This document shows positions 43,078 to 51,601 of a DNA stretch of 51,612 nucleotides, piece after piece. The notes below the pieces were generated by a model. It was given only the letters and a program-made list of their open reading frames with translations, ran no database searches and was not told the origin of the DNA. This stretch comes from a virus. Numbering within the stretch: position 1 is the first letter of the stretch; each line of letters begins with the position of its first letter. The stretch covers positions 1 through 51,612 of the IMG/VR virus record IMGVR_UViG_3300029914_000036. One strand, given 5' to 3'. Made by a program: the position numbers and the translations under genes.

Positions 43078-43911
43078 TTATAAACCTATAATTCCAGGGT
43101 AATTGGTGCGATTTTCGTTGGGAATGGTTTGACGGTAAGACTTCCAGCCCGTAAATGGGCCATGGCGCTCTGTGGGTTCTACGGGGGTTAGACTATGCTC
43201 TAAGGGTGAAAAGTGACCATTTGTGACTAGACTGCTAAATGTGGAACGGTCTTTTTCAATTACGGGTGAATTTGAGTCGTGGTTTTCATAGCTGACCCTA
43301 GCACACCTAGCAACACAGCATTCTATTGCTATTTCAAGGGGCAGGGACGCCCTTTCTAGCTCTGTTACATAGGGAAGGTGCCAATCCCCTGGTTTAACCA
43401 AGCGCGGCTGGCTGGCCTTGGCTGCGTCCGCCATCATGTATGCCAATTCCATGAATTCTGGCTGAGCGTCTGGATGGCACCGTTGCCATAGAAGATTGGA
43501 CAGTTCCGTAGTGGTATATATTTGCTTTGTATACGAAAACGTATCCAACGGTCTGGAAGCAGTTTGCTTGTGTATTCCCAGCTTTTGTAGGTTTTCTACA
43601 GTTTTAGCAGTATATTCAATCAAATCTTCCCAAATTCCCTTGGCTTGGTTTTGTGTTTGAGGATCCACTTCTTCCCTAGCGGACATTCCGGGTTGATTTT
43701 TACCCCAATGATTCGGAATGAAGGGATTTGAACGTACAGAAGATAATCGTTTGTGCAAGGGTACAGCCCTAGATGAGGCTGTATTCCTTGCAGCCATACG
43801 ATATGTGTTGATTTCTGGTAGAATTAGTCTTGGGAACGACAACTCCAAGGTAATAACCCTAATCCCTTGTTCAGATACACTATCCTGTATTACCTTGGAG
43901 TATGTAGACAT
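43078..43911 (-). CDS. thyX: Flavin-dependent thymidylate synthase (ThyX)
   Basis: A 277-residue protein. The start at 43911 (MSTYSKVIQD) is chosen because it shares an A with the upstream stop (TAATG); a longer form would overlap that gene by about 100 bases. The phage ThyX pattern is present: ITLELSFPRLILPEINTYRM then AARNTASSRAVP (about 40-51), a variant of the ThyX motif with the conserved Ser/Arg. It would convert dUMP to dTMP with FAD, supplying dTTP alongside the class II reductase. Confidence 0.87.
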   Translation of the reverse strand: MSTYSKVIQDSVSEQGIRVITLELSFPRLILPEINTYRMAARNTASSRAVPLHKRLSSVRSNPFIPNHWGKNQPGMSAREEVDPQTQNQAKGIWEDLIEYTAKTVENLQKLGIHKQTASRPLDTFSYTKQIYTTTELSNLLWQRCHPDAQPEFMELAYMMADAAKASQPRLVKPGDWHLPYVTELERASLPLEIAIECCVARCARVSYENHDSNSPVIEKDRSTFSSLVTNGHFSPLEHSLTPVEPTERHGPFTGWKSYRQTIPNENRTNYPGIIGL

Positions 43912-44288
43912 TATTTGCCTGCGTCTGTACCTGCGCCTGAAACACCGGCATCTACAGTTACGGGTGTAGGGGGAGGAGGAACAGGAGTCGGGGGCGTGTT
44001 CGAGCAGCAAAGGCAGTTTAGTACCGCTGTTTCCTTTCCAGCCGTTCCAGCCTTGGTTGTTAGATAGTTACCCGAAAATCCATCCAAACAAACCGGAGCC
44101 TCATTTAGACCCTTTTCAGACCAACTCCAACCGCATTGATTGGGTACGTAACATACGTTGGCCGGAGGGCGTGTTTCTACCTTAGAAACTGTGGCGTTCG
44201 GAACGTTCCGAGTGCCGTATTTGTAACTAACGACTCCAACTAAGCTGATTGAAACTACCACAAGTGCCGTTAATACCTTATTATTCAT
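43911..44288 (-). CDS. Exported or anchored Cys-rich protein with Pro tail
   Basis: A 125-residue protein with an N-terminal signal or anchor helix (VLTALVVVSISLVGVVS), a Cys-containing domain (CYVPNQCGWSW, CLDGF and NCLCCSN, six Cys) likely stabilised by disulfides, and a Pro-rich tail (TPPTPVPPPPTPV). It probably acts outside the cytoplasm. Function unknown. Confidence 0.65.
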   Translation of the reverse strand: MNNKVLTALVVVSISLVGVVSYKYGTRNVPNATVSKVETRPPANVCYVPNQCGWSWSEKGLNEAPVCLDGFSGNYLTTKAGTAGKETAVLNCLCCSNTPPTPVPPPPTPVTVDAGVSGAGTDAGK

Positions 44289-45168
44289 GTTTGTTATCCT
44301 TTTGGTTGTTTGTGTTGGAAACCTTGAACTTCTTCATGACGAAAATAGCTACCTTCAGACACCCTATCACAAATCGACGGGCCATTCTACTGAAAAAGTT
44401 AGGGGTGTAGGGAACTACTGCTTGGGTTTGAGTTTTATCCAAACCGTCATTTAGTATTCCGGTTTGAATTAGGAATTTAACCCTATCTTCAGTTTGCCGA
44501 GTTGTAGACTGAAGTAGGGCCTTACTCACCTCATCTGTAGGCTGGGGCCACGGAATCATAGCATTGATATCAGCAGGAAGCACTTGTTTGTTGCGTTCCC
44601 TTATTTGGGAATATGATTTAAATAGAGTCTCGCTGCTAAATATGTTTCGAGTTGGCTTGTTTCCCTTATCGAACAGTTCCCGGCCAATATCTCCATCTAA
44701 AACAGCCAAACCCGTGTCTTCCGCCTTTTGTAGATCTTGTACCGGTACAAACACAAAGGTAAACATGGCCGACCTAGCAGGTTTGGGAAAATCAACATAA
44801 GCTAGTCTTATGTAACTGGGAGGAGCCATGCACCCAATAAAAGGAACCTGACGATAGAACTCATTTACAATGCTGGCGAATTCTTCCTTTTCCGATTCGG
44901 TAGGAGGGTAATTGGCCAAAAAGCTTAAATATACCAACCGATACTCTTTTGTGTCTATAAAAAGAGAATCATTGGTGTTTTTGACATTATATACTTTCTT
45001 TAGTTCATTTTTTACAACTGGACTAAATAGGTCTAAATTCAAAGGAAATAAGGTTAGGGGTCCCGGAGGTGACACCGCAATATCAGAAACGATATCTGCG
45101 GCCCCCTTCTCCAAGGATTCTATTGTTGATTTAAATTGTTCTTCATTTAATTGATTGGTATTTTTCAT
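44281..45168 (-). CDS. Hypothetical protein with leaderless promoter
   Basis: A 295-residue protein. The ATG at 45168 (MKNTNQLNEEQ) is chosen because the promoter's -10 box lies 8 bases before it; a longer in-frame ATG at 45186 would be inside the promoter. Residues 30-200 look folded (alpha/beta), and a hydrophobic stretch near the C-terminus (RFVIGCLKVAIFVMKKF) may attach it to the membrane. No known family. Confidence 0.68.
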   Translation of the reverse strand: MKNTNQLNEEQFKSTIESLEKGAADIVSDIAVSPPGPLTLFPLNLDLFSPVVKNELKKVYNVKNTNDSLFIDTKEYRLVYLSFLANYPPTESEKEEFASIVNEFYRQVPFIGCMAPPSYIRLAYVDFPKPARSAMFTFVFVPVQDLQKAEDTGLAVLDGDIGRELFDKGNKPTRNIFSSETLFKSYSQIRERNKQVLPADINAMIPWPQPTDEVSKALLQSTTRQTEDRVKFLIQTGILNDGLDKTQTQAVVPYTPNFFSRMARRFVIGCLKVAIFVMKKFKVSNTNNQKDNKHE

Positions 45169-45176
45169 AGAACAGA

Positions 45177-45205
45177 ACAATACCATACGGTTTTGGGGTT
45201 GTCAA
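45177..45205 (-). promoter_or_regulatory. Sigma70-type promoter, near-leaderless
   Basis: On the minus strand: -35 TTGACA (45205-45200), 17-base spacer, -10 TATTGT (45182-45177). Eight bases separate the -10 from ATG 45168. Confidence 0.72.
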
Positions 45206-45245
45206 GTGGGCTCTGTTGGAATATTATTGTATGCATAATTCTATA

Positions 45246-47210
45246 TCATATCGTTTTCTTCCACAACCATCGGTCTTTACCGCAATCCCAAATACGGTTT
45301 AGGCCCATGATCTGTGTTGCCTCCGTCTCAGTCATTCCGTCTGGACATCCGATCTTTTCCTTGCGGTATTTACTTTTGTGCTTACGAAACGTGTCACTAC
45401 CAGACTTGACATAAGAATAATCTGGTAGAGATGTATCTGTTAACACAAAATTTGCATTTTTATACATATTCCCTTGCGACCACCGTTTATCTGAAAAACT
45501 AACAATATCAGTTACATTGTTATTTTTAACAAAGTTAGACATCAATCGATCGAATCCGCCTGTTACTGCATATCCTATTTTGACACAATATCTATTTAAT
45601 TCCCAAAAACCCGGTACCGAATAACCCTTTCTTTCCGGAGAGGAGGGTGAAAATGTCATGGCTGCTATAATCTCCCCATCCACCTCTAATACATATGGAT
45701 TCCTGACGATATCTATTGATTGTATGTGATTTTCTTTGATAAATTCGGACACCTTGGCCGGATCTCCCGGTTTGACTATTCCATCTCTGGCACCAATACG
45801 CTTTATGTCTTTATGTTTTAATATGGCTTTAATATATCCTATAACTTGTTCTCTTTTTGTTAGCCACTCATCCGCAAATATGGTAATTAATCGTATACCT
45901 TTTGCTTCTGCTGACTTTAATTTATCTAAATGCCTATTCTTTGCATTCGGCTTGGCGTCGCTGTGCCAATATAGTCCGCAGTATTCAATTGCTACATTTT
46001 GTTCTGGTATGTAAATATCTAATTCTTTCCCATTGTCAAGAACACTTCTTGTCTTTTGAACATTATAACCTAAATCTTGTAGTAATTTTGCTATGTTACG
46101 CTCTTCTCTACTTTGTTCACAACCACAAGACTGTGCCCGTTCATAGGCTATTTCCCATAGCACAGCGGTAAACAAAGATCCACAAAAACACCTGAGTTCC
46201 ACTCTTTCTGACATAGACGGAACGCGATCCGTATCTATGCGCTCCCCAACCAAAAGGAATTCTTTGTTTTTTGCTGACTGTCTGATGTCGCCCCAAGTGT
46301 ATTTAGAGTCGCGCTGCATGTTGTTTTTGCGCGCTTCCTCGTCCAGTAGAATTTCACGTTTTACGCACTCCCTGGTTACGACTCCCTTGTCAATTCCAAA
46401 AAAGTCAGCAATTTCCTGACAGCTCTTTTTATCAACTAGTCGCATATTCGCTATAGCATCTAGGGTTGTCCTAGAACACGGAAGAAATACATGATCTTTT
46501 TGACTTTGACTTAGAGTTATCCCCTGTGTAGATAGGGACCATTTTATTTGTCCTAAACTATAACCGGTTTCTTTGGATATTTCTGGTATAGTTAATGGTT
46601 TATTTGTATCTCGTAGCAATCTAATAGCAGTATTAATTTCTTCTCGATTATCGTCAACCAAAATAGCACTTAATTGAGTTTTGTCTAACAATACACCCTC
46701 GTTACGACAAATATATTCAACGGTATCTTCTGATTGACCAGTCAGCATCGCAATTTCATAATATGAAGGAGTGTTTTTTTGTTTTCTGTAATCTGTTATA
46801 ATTTTTCTAAGCTCATCAGAGTAAATTCTGCGAACTTCGCTCTGTCCTTGTTTGCTTAGATAAAATCCATTGTCGCTACAAATGGTACGCACCTTGTTTT
46901 CGTGTAATCCCAAAATGGTAGCGATTGATTTTTCAGAGCAATTGGAGTCTTTTAACTGCTTGATTTTGTTTATTGTTTCTTGTGAAACTGGTGTGTAATC
47001 GTGGGTAAGTCTTCCTTTGTGTATGTTTTCTCTGCGTGCTTCCTTGCTTAATTTAGCTCCATTTCTAGTAGATAGTTTATTTACCTGAGAAACAGTCAAT
47101 CCAAGCGTAACGGCTATTTCTTTGGCTGTTTTTCCTTCTTTTTTTTGTCGTATAATTTCTGATTTAATTTCTGGTGAAGCTCGATACCGTTGTCCTGTGC
47201 TCTGTGTCAT
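45246..47210 (-). CDS. Free-standing homing endonuclease with HTH array
   Basis: A 654-residue protein. The N-terminal 290 residues hold about five helix-turn-helix units (for example TAKEIAVTLGLTVSQVNKLS, SEKSIATILGLHENKVRTIC and SCQEIADFFGIDKGVVTREC), each followed by an LS or LD. Then comes a zinc-ribbon-like CFCGSLF...CGCEQS, a PD-(D/E)XK-type nuclease core ELDIYIPEQNVAIEYCGLYW followed by H and KLKSAEAKGIRLITIFADEW, and a C-terminal domain. Phage homing endonucleases of the Hef type share this nuclease core. It sits between the capsid gene terminator and the next operon with its own promoter, like a mobile cassette. Confidence 0.85.
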   Translation of the reverse strand: MTQSTGQRYRASPEIKSEIIRQKKEGKTAKEIAVTLGLTVSQVNKLSTRNGAKLSKEARRENIHKGRLTHDYTPVSQETINKIKQLKDSNCSEKSIATILGLHENKVRTICSDNGFYLSKQGQSEVRRIYSDELRKIITDYRKQKNTPSYYEIAMLTGQSEDTVEYICRNEGVLLDKTQLSAILVDDNREEINTAIRLLRDTNKPLTIPEISKETGYSLGQIKWSLSTQGITLSQSQKDHVFLPCSRTTLDAIANMRLVDKKSCQEIADFFGIDKGVVTRECVKREILLDEEARKNNMQRDSKYTWGDIRQSAKNKEFLLVGERIDTDRVPSMSERVELRCFCGSLFTAVLWEIAYERAQSCGCEQSREERNIAKLLQDLGYNVQKTRSVLDNGKELDIYIPEQNVAIEYCGLYWHSDAKPNAKNRHLDKLKSAEAKGIRLITIFADEWLTKREQVIGYIKAILKHKDIKRIGARDGIVKPGDPAKVSEFIKENHIQSIDIVRNPYVLEVDGEIIAAMTFSPSSPERKGYSVPGFWELNRYCVKIGYAVTGGFDRLMSNFVKNNNVTDIVSFSDKRWSQGNMYKNANFVLTDTSLPDYSYVKSGSDTFRKHKSKYRKEKIGCPDGMTETEATQIMGLNRIWDCGKDRWLWKKTI

Positions 47211-47264
47211 GTTGTTCCCATGTCTGATAGTTGTTTGTACAAATATTTTATTTTTATGATTTCA

Positions 47265-47293
47265 ATAGTAACAAAACTGAAATGTCCTGTCAA
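47265..47293 (-). promoter_or_regulatory. Promoter for the homing endonuclease gene
   Basis: On the minus strand: -35 TTGACA (47293-47288), 17-base spacer, -10 TACTAT (47270-47265). The leader to ATG 47210 is about 50 bases, longer than in most other promoters here. Confidence 0.7.
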
Positions 47294-47331
47294 GACAAAA
47301 GAAAACCCCGGTACTTTTTAGGGTGCCGGGG
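47293..47331 (-). terminator. Intrinsic terminator after the major capsid gene
   Basis: A 9-bp GC-rich stem (CCCCGGCAC/GTACCGGGG in minus orientation, 47331-47306; one G-T pair) with an 8-base loop, followed on the minus strand by TTTTCTTTTGTC. It lies 26 bases beyond the capsid gene stop and overlaps the next promoter's -35. Confidence 0.85.
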
Positions 47332-47356
47332 CAATCTAATTACTTGATTTTAATGG

Positions 47357-48748
47357 TTAAAATGTTGAAGCGATATTATCAAGCAACACATTCTTGCGGG
47401 GCTGATAGCCTCGAACGCAGAGGAAGCGGAAATGACCCTCAGGTTGGGATAAGTCAGTTACCGCTAGCTTTACTCGGCTGTATGGGCTTAGTTCGGCAAA
47501 GTCCCACGTATCTGATTGGAACGCAGTACCAGTAACGAAACCAGGGATACGATTGCCTAGGTCCGTAAAGGTTACAGTGGTCGCACCAGGGGTTACCGCT
47601 ACGTTACCAATGAACTTGAACGTTGAACCACCGGCCGCAGTACGGAATACGCGGCAGAACTTAACCGGTTGCGTAACAGTGATTACAGAGGCTACTTGCT
47701 GACCGGCCGCAGTGATGGTCGCAGTAATGGCAGGTGATAGAACTGATTCACCAATTTCATTAACTGAGGTCGCCTTGTATTGGTAAACATCGCCCGCATT
47801 GAACGCCGTGCTGCCTGACGTAATGCTCGCAGCGCCCATGGAAGGAGCCGCAGGGCTGTTCGCACGAGTCGGATCAGGACCAGTACGGCCTGAGAGGAAG
47901 CGTGACGCGGTTAGACGCATCGTGCCACCTGAAACCCATTGCCTACGTAGATCCGCCCCGGTCGCGTCTTGAGGTGAGTTCGCTAAGATAATGCGTTCTT
48001 TGCCTAGAGCGATCTTGTTGTACGCTGATAGCGTCTTTGGATCTAGGAGGAATTCATCGGCTGAACCCATGTTCATCGCTGAACGAACTGAGCAGTCCTC
48101 TAGGTTGGTTTGCTGTAGAACCGTGCCGCATTGTAGAACTACCGTGTCATCGGAACCATACGCACCGAACATGAGGTCGTGGGCGTTACGTTGTGAGTCT
48201 GATTGACGAACTTGAACGGTAACACCGCTCATATTCGCTAGGGACGGGATAGCGTTCGGGTTACCATCAAATACGCCCGCATTGCTAAAGTCGTCCTTGC
48301 CGCGCCAACCGTCGAACTCGATATCGCCAGCGATTTTCTTGGTCGCATCTGACGCAGCGCGTTCCTCGTTGCCCTTGCCATCGACCGTATCAACTAGCGT
48401 CGCTTGGAGGGTAACCCTACGAATTGAGGAGTAGTAGCTCATAGGATAAACGATACGAACGAACGAGCTTACTTCCTCTTGACCGATCGCACCTTCGATT
48501 ACAGCTGAACCACCAAAGATACCGTAGCTTAGTTGACGATCAAACTGAGCGGTAGTAGCCTTAATCGGCTTAACTTTGAGTAGCTTCTGGAGACGAATCG
48601 CATCGTCACCGAAAGTAACTACATGCATTACGTCCGAAAGGTCTTCGCGTTGTAGCGCGGCACCTTGGGTTAGAGTGGAAGGAGCGGCATTGTAATTGCC
48701 CGCTTCTAGGGCTTTCGTTAGATCCATTAAAGTTTGAAGTGCGTCCAT
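47357..48748 (-). CDS. Major capsid protein, probable
   Basis: A 463-residue protein downstream of a scaffold-like gene and followed by a strong terminator, as expected for a highly expressed late gene. The N-terminal part looks like a HK97-type capsid core (RQLSYGIFGGSAVIEGAIGQ, IVYPMSYYSSIRRVTLQATL). A C-terminal insert (about 310-400: GDVYQYKATSVNEIGESVLS then PAITATITAAGQQ) has the pattern of an Ig/fibronectin-like surface domain. The last part (KFCRVFRTAAGG, SRVKLAVTDLSQPEGHFRFL) resumes the core. Identification rests on context and pattern, not a fixed motif. Confidence 0.78.
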   Translation of the reverse strand: MDALQTLMDLTKALEAGNYNAAPSTLTQGAALQREDLSDVMHVVTFGDDAIRLQKLLKVKPIKATTAQFDRQLSYGIFGGSAVIEGAIGQEEVSSFVRIVYPMSYYSSIRRVTLQATLVDTVDGKGNEERAASDATKKIAGDIEFDGWRGKDDFSNAGVFDGNPNAIPSLANMSGVTVQVRQSDSQRNAHDLMFGAYGSDDTVVLQCGTVLQQTNLEDCSVRSAMNMGSADEFLLDPKTLSAYNKIALGKERIILANSPQDATGADLRRQWVSGGTMRLTASRFLSGRTGPDPTRANSPAAPSMGAASITSGSTAFNAGDVYQYKATSVNEIGESVLSPAITATITAAGQQVASVITVTQPVKFCRVFRTAAGGSTFKFIGNVAVTPGATTVTFTDLGNRIPGFVTGTAFQSDTWDFAELSPYSRVKLAVTDLSQPEGHFRFLCVRGYQPRKNVLLDNIASTF

Positions 48749-48788
48749 GATATTTCCTTTGTTCCTTTATTAGAGGTGTATTGCTAAA

Positions 48789-49691
48789 TTATGACAACAG
48801 ATGCTTAATTGCTGAAACGTCGATTTCGCCTAAGAAGTAATGCATGACCGTATCTAATTCGTGTTTAGATAGGTTTCCTGATTCTACTTTCTTGTTAAGA
48901 GCAGTACGTATTTCGCTCTTGCTAAGCGTAGGGACTTCTTCGGGCGTCTTAACGTCTATACCAGTAAATGACTTACGCATCGGCTGGGTGATCTTGTTAA
49001 TGGCATTAATCGCCATATCTAAGGTCTTGGAGAGGTCAACAACCTTGGTCTCTAATTCTTTATTAGATTTCTTTAGGTCGTTAATTTCCGTTTCTGATTT
49101 CATTGCTGGAGCCGGAGCCGGAGCAGCCGCAGGAGCAGCAGGAGCCGCCGCAGGGGCTGGAGCGGGAGTGCCGCCCATACCTTGAGGAGCCGGAGCCGCT
49201 GATTGCGCCATTTTGGCTTCAATAACTTGCTTGATAGCCATAAAGTGGGCTTCTAGGCTTTGTGGGTCTAGTTTTCCATATTCGGCTGATAGTTGTTCCG
49301 GGGTAACACCCTGATCTTGCGCAGGATCTTGCCCAGGGGCCGGAGGTAGACCCGCATCAGGCGTCATTCCGGTGTCGGCAATGGCGTTATTCGGATCTTC
49401 TGAAGGCCCCGCGTCCGGAGGACCACCGGCACCACAAGTGGGGCAAGCAGATCCCCCAGCCGGAGCTTCTGATTCACTAGCCGGAGGAGCACTAGGAGAA
49501 GGACTCGGAGCTTCCGCAGTCTCGCTAGCTTCGTCAGGAGAACCTTCAGACGGAGCGCCAGCCCCATCCTCGTCCTTGGCTAAGGCCGCAGTTCCTTCGC
49601 TTTGGCTCTTTTTGAGAGCATCAGCGAAGAGATTGTGGGCCTCCTTAACGAGCGTATCAAGCTCTGATTTAGTAATATTTTCGAAATCCAT
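48789..49691 (-). CDS. Pro/Ala-rich protein, probable capsid scaffold or internal protein
   Basis: A 300-residue protein with an acidic helical start (MDFENITKSELDTLVKEAHN), a long Pro/Ala/Ser/Glu-rich low-complexity region (35-205; a CPTCG motif in the middle) and a helical C-terminus with a coiled coil (ETEINDLKKSNKELETKV). Higher GC than neighbours because of Ala and Pro codons. Its place just before the capsid gene and its helical ends suggest a scaffold, unproven. Confidence 0.6.
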   Translation of the reverse strand: MDFENITKSELDTLVKEAHNLFADALKKSQSEGTAALAKDEDGAGAPSEGSPDEASETAEAPSPSPSAPPASESEAPAGGSACPTCGAGGPPDAGPSEDPNNAIADTGMTPDAGLPPAPGQDPAQDQGVTPEQLSAEYGKLDPQSLEAHFMAIKQVIEAKMAQSAAPAPQGMGGTPAPAPAAAPAAPAAAPAPAPAMKSETEINDLKKSNKELETKVVDLSKTLDMAINAINKITQPMRKSFTGIDVKTPEEVPTLSKSEIRTALNKKVESGNLSKHELDTVMHYFLGEIDVSAIKHLLS

Positions 49692-49718
49692 ATATACCTT
49701 TCTTTTCCGTAGCTTTTA

Positions 49719-50243
49719 TTAGCTTTGGTTGGTGAGAGGATTGTATTGATCGATAACGAAGGAGGGTGAGAGTTGCGTGGCGGCTAGTACGTTGGCTGGG
49801 GTTGGAGCAGTTCCGGCCGTGGTTAGAACGAGCGTAACGCGCATGCCAGTTCCAATGCAGTCACCGATAACTTGTAGACGAGCAGCTTCGTTGGTCCAAA
49901 TGGTGTTATTGCTGGTGTGGTAGTTTTCGAAACCCATTAGGAGTTGGTGAGGCGTATATACTTCCTGCGCGTTGCCAATTGAGTTGTTCCAAACGTTTGA
50001 CGCAACGCCCGTGGTGAGATTTAATTGCTCTGGTAGGAGGATGAGTGACGCTGAGTTGCTATTGCTGCCTGAAGCTTGGGTACCAATTAGGACCGCAGGC
50101 TGAACTGAGCCAGGGCCGCTACCAACAGTAATGGTAGTATTGGTTACAGTGATATTCGCCCCGGATGAGCCTTGGCCTTGTAGGCGAAGGCTTAGGTCGT
50201 TGGCTAGCTGAGCAGCTACGTTCATTGCTTTAAAAGTGGCCAT
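49719..50243 (-). CDS. Virion structural protein, likely head or neck component
   Basis: A 174-residue protein with Gly/Ser/Asn/Thr-rich beta pattern (ANITVTNTTITVGSGPGS) and few charges, like minor capsid or decoration proteins. It is in the capsid gene cluster. No diagnostic motif. Confidence 0.65.
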   Translation of the reverse strand: MATFKAMNVAAQLANDLSLRLQGQGSSGANITVTNTTITVGSGPGSVQPAVLIGTQASGSNSNSASLILLPEQLNLTTGVASNVWNNSIGNAQEVYTPHQLLMGFENYHTSNNTIWTNEAARLQVIGDCIGTGMRVTLVLTTAGTAPTPANVLAATQLSPSFVIDQYNPLTNQS

Positions 50244-50313
50244 AATAGTGTTTTCCTTTAGAAAGTGTGGTTAGGGCTTCTTGCTTACCCTGACCTACAA
50301 CATAAGTTTGAGA

Positions 50314-50319
50314 TATAAT
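50314..50319 (+). promoter_or_regulatory. Candidate -10 box for the Cys-rich gene
   Basis: TATAAT at 50314-50319, 21 bases before ATG 50341. A weak -35 candidate CTGACC lies 18 bases upstream. The -10 is perfect, the -35 poor. Confidence 0.5.
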
Positions 50320-50340
50320 TAGGGAAACAATTTTAGTAAC

Positions 50341-50736
50341 ATGGAAAAAACATACCCCCAAACCAAGATTTGTGTTATTTGCAAAAGAGAATTAGACACC
50401 AAGAAGGATTTTTACGTAAGAGATATTGATTCTAGTTGCCCTAGAAGTGAGTGTAAGGCTTGCTTTATTATCAATAAGAGAATGCGCAAATATAATAAGT
50501 TTTGTTCAGAGTGTCATCTACCGTGCCGTCCAAAACGTAACGGTAAATGCTATAAATGCAACAAAAGACAAGGGCTACGAGAATGCTCCCGGTGCTTTCA
50601 GTTGCTTTCTTATTATTTGAGCTTTTACAAGGATAGGGGTTCTGTATGCAAAAAATGCTATCTAAAGGGTCTAAGGAAGACTCGTAAGAAGGATGCTTTT
50701 GAACAGTTCTATGAAATACTATCCAAGTTTATGTAG
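50341..50736 (+). CDS. Cys-rich protein with three tandem zinc-ribbon-like units
   Basis: A 131-residue basic protein with 14 Cys, twelve of them in six CxxC pairs (11/14, 38/41, 55/58, 70/73, 82/85, 103/106), which can form three four-Cys zinc ribbons. The CVICKRELDTKKDFYVRD unit has the C-x2-C-x-K...F pattern seen in zinc ribbons that accompany endonuclease VII-like phage proteins, but the nuclease itself is missing. It is the only plus-strand gene in the capsid region, with its own -10 box. A nucleic-acid-binding regulator or a fragment of a mobile endonuclease are both possible. Confidence 0.72.
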   Translation: MEKTYPQTKICVICKRELDTKKDFYVRDIDSSCPRSECKACFIINKRMRKYNKFCSECHLPCRPKRNGKCYKCNKRQGLRECSRCFQLLSYYLSFYKDRGSVCKKCYLKGLRKTRKKDAFEQFYEILSKFM

Positions 50737-50740
50737 GTGT

Positions 50741-51601
50741 TTATCCCACATCTGAGGCAAAATTGGTTAATGTGTACAGAGATTTAATTCTACGCATTAT
50801 ATCGTCGTATTGTTTAGACATGTTATCTATGGCGTTCTGATAAACCTGGGGTCCAGATGAGGATGTACTTTGATTCATCCCATCCAACCCTAACGATTGA
50901 CTATTAACCAAAGCCCTAGTGGCTTGTAATTGTTGTAGAATTAGACAAGAAGCCTTTAGTCCTATAGCTTCATTAAGGATGTTTGGAACCAAACTGTCAG
51001 GAAAACCGACAGTATACTCAACGTAGAAATAGTTGGTCAGCCAGCTGTTACCAGCCAAGCCATTACCCAGCCAAAAGATACCCCCTCCAGCCCCATTGTT
51101 ATTGGTAGCGAATTGACCCTGAGAATAAACTCCAACCCCTATGGCTGTAAGCGATACCACTCCAGCGTATAACATCGAAGTATCTATCCACTCGTTAGGG
51201 AATATGTATTGGTCTATTTCTTGTCCACCGATACGAATAGACAATTGCTTAATGCTATTTACTGGCAAAGACTTTAACTTCATGTAGTTTTGTGTTTTAA
51301 ATAACTGATAATCATATGGTAACTTATCGGTCATTTGCTTTTCCATTATATTTAGACCAGTGGCTTCTATAATGGAAATTGCCCTTTCGATCTGTTTAAA
51401 TATAATAGTGTCCGACATCGCTTGTTTTTGTCCGGTAGTTGGATTTGGGAACGGTGAAACTAATGGGATCCCCCAAAGATACTCATCCCTTATTTGTTGG
51501 GCGGTGATTAATGGACCGCAATTGCTAAAACCACTGGAATTAACCTCTCCAGGTTGAAACAAACTACCTAATGATGGCTTAGCACCTTGTTGATTGGACA
51601 T
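50741..51601 (-). CDS. Head-tail connector/adaptor-like protein
   Basis: A 286-residue protein. The helical start after the linker (ITAQQIRDEYLWGIPL, then SDTIIFKQIERAISIIEATG), a beta middle (KSLPVNSIKQLSIRIGGQEI, NNNGAGGGIFWLGNG) and the C-terminal helices (NEAIGLKASCLILQQLQATR) resemble gp6/gp15-type connector proteins that bind below the portal. Some 70 residues of linker suggest added surface loops. It belongs to the capsid cluster. Assignment is by pattern and context. Confidence 0.65.
   Translation of the reverse strand: MSNQQGAKPSLGSLFQPGEVNSSGFSNCGPLITAQQIRDEYLWGIPLVSPFPNPTTGQKQAMSDTIIFKQIERAISIIEATGLNIMEKQMTDKLPYDYQLFKTQNYMKLKSLPVNSIKQLSIRIGGQEIDQYIFPNEWIDTSMLYAGVVSLTAIGVGVYSQGQFATNNNGAGGGIFWLGNGLAGNSWLTNYFYVEYTVGFPDSLVPNILNEAIGLKASCLILQQLQATRALVNSQSLGLDGMNQSTSSSGPQVYQNAIDNMSKQYDDIMRRIKSLYTLTNFASDVG

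Noticed and set aside
43912-44010. 33-codon extension of ThyX
   Set aside because: Arg/Cys-rich translation of the opposite frame of a real gene; the TAATG start at 43911 fits the coupling pattern.
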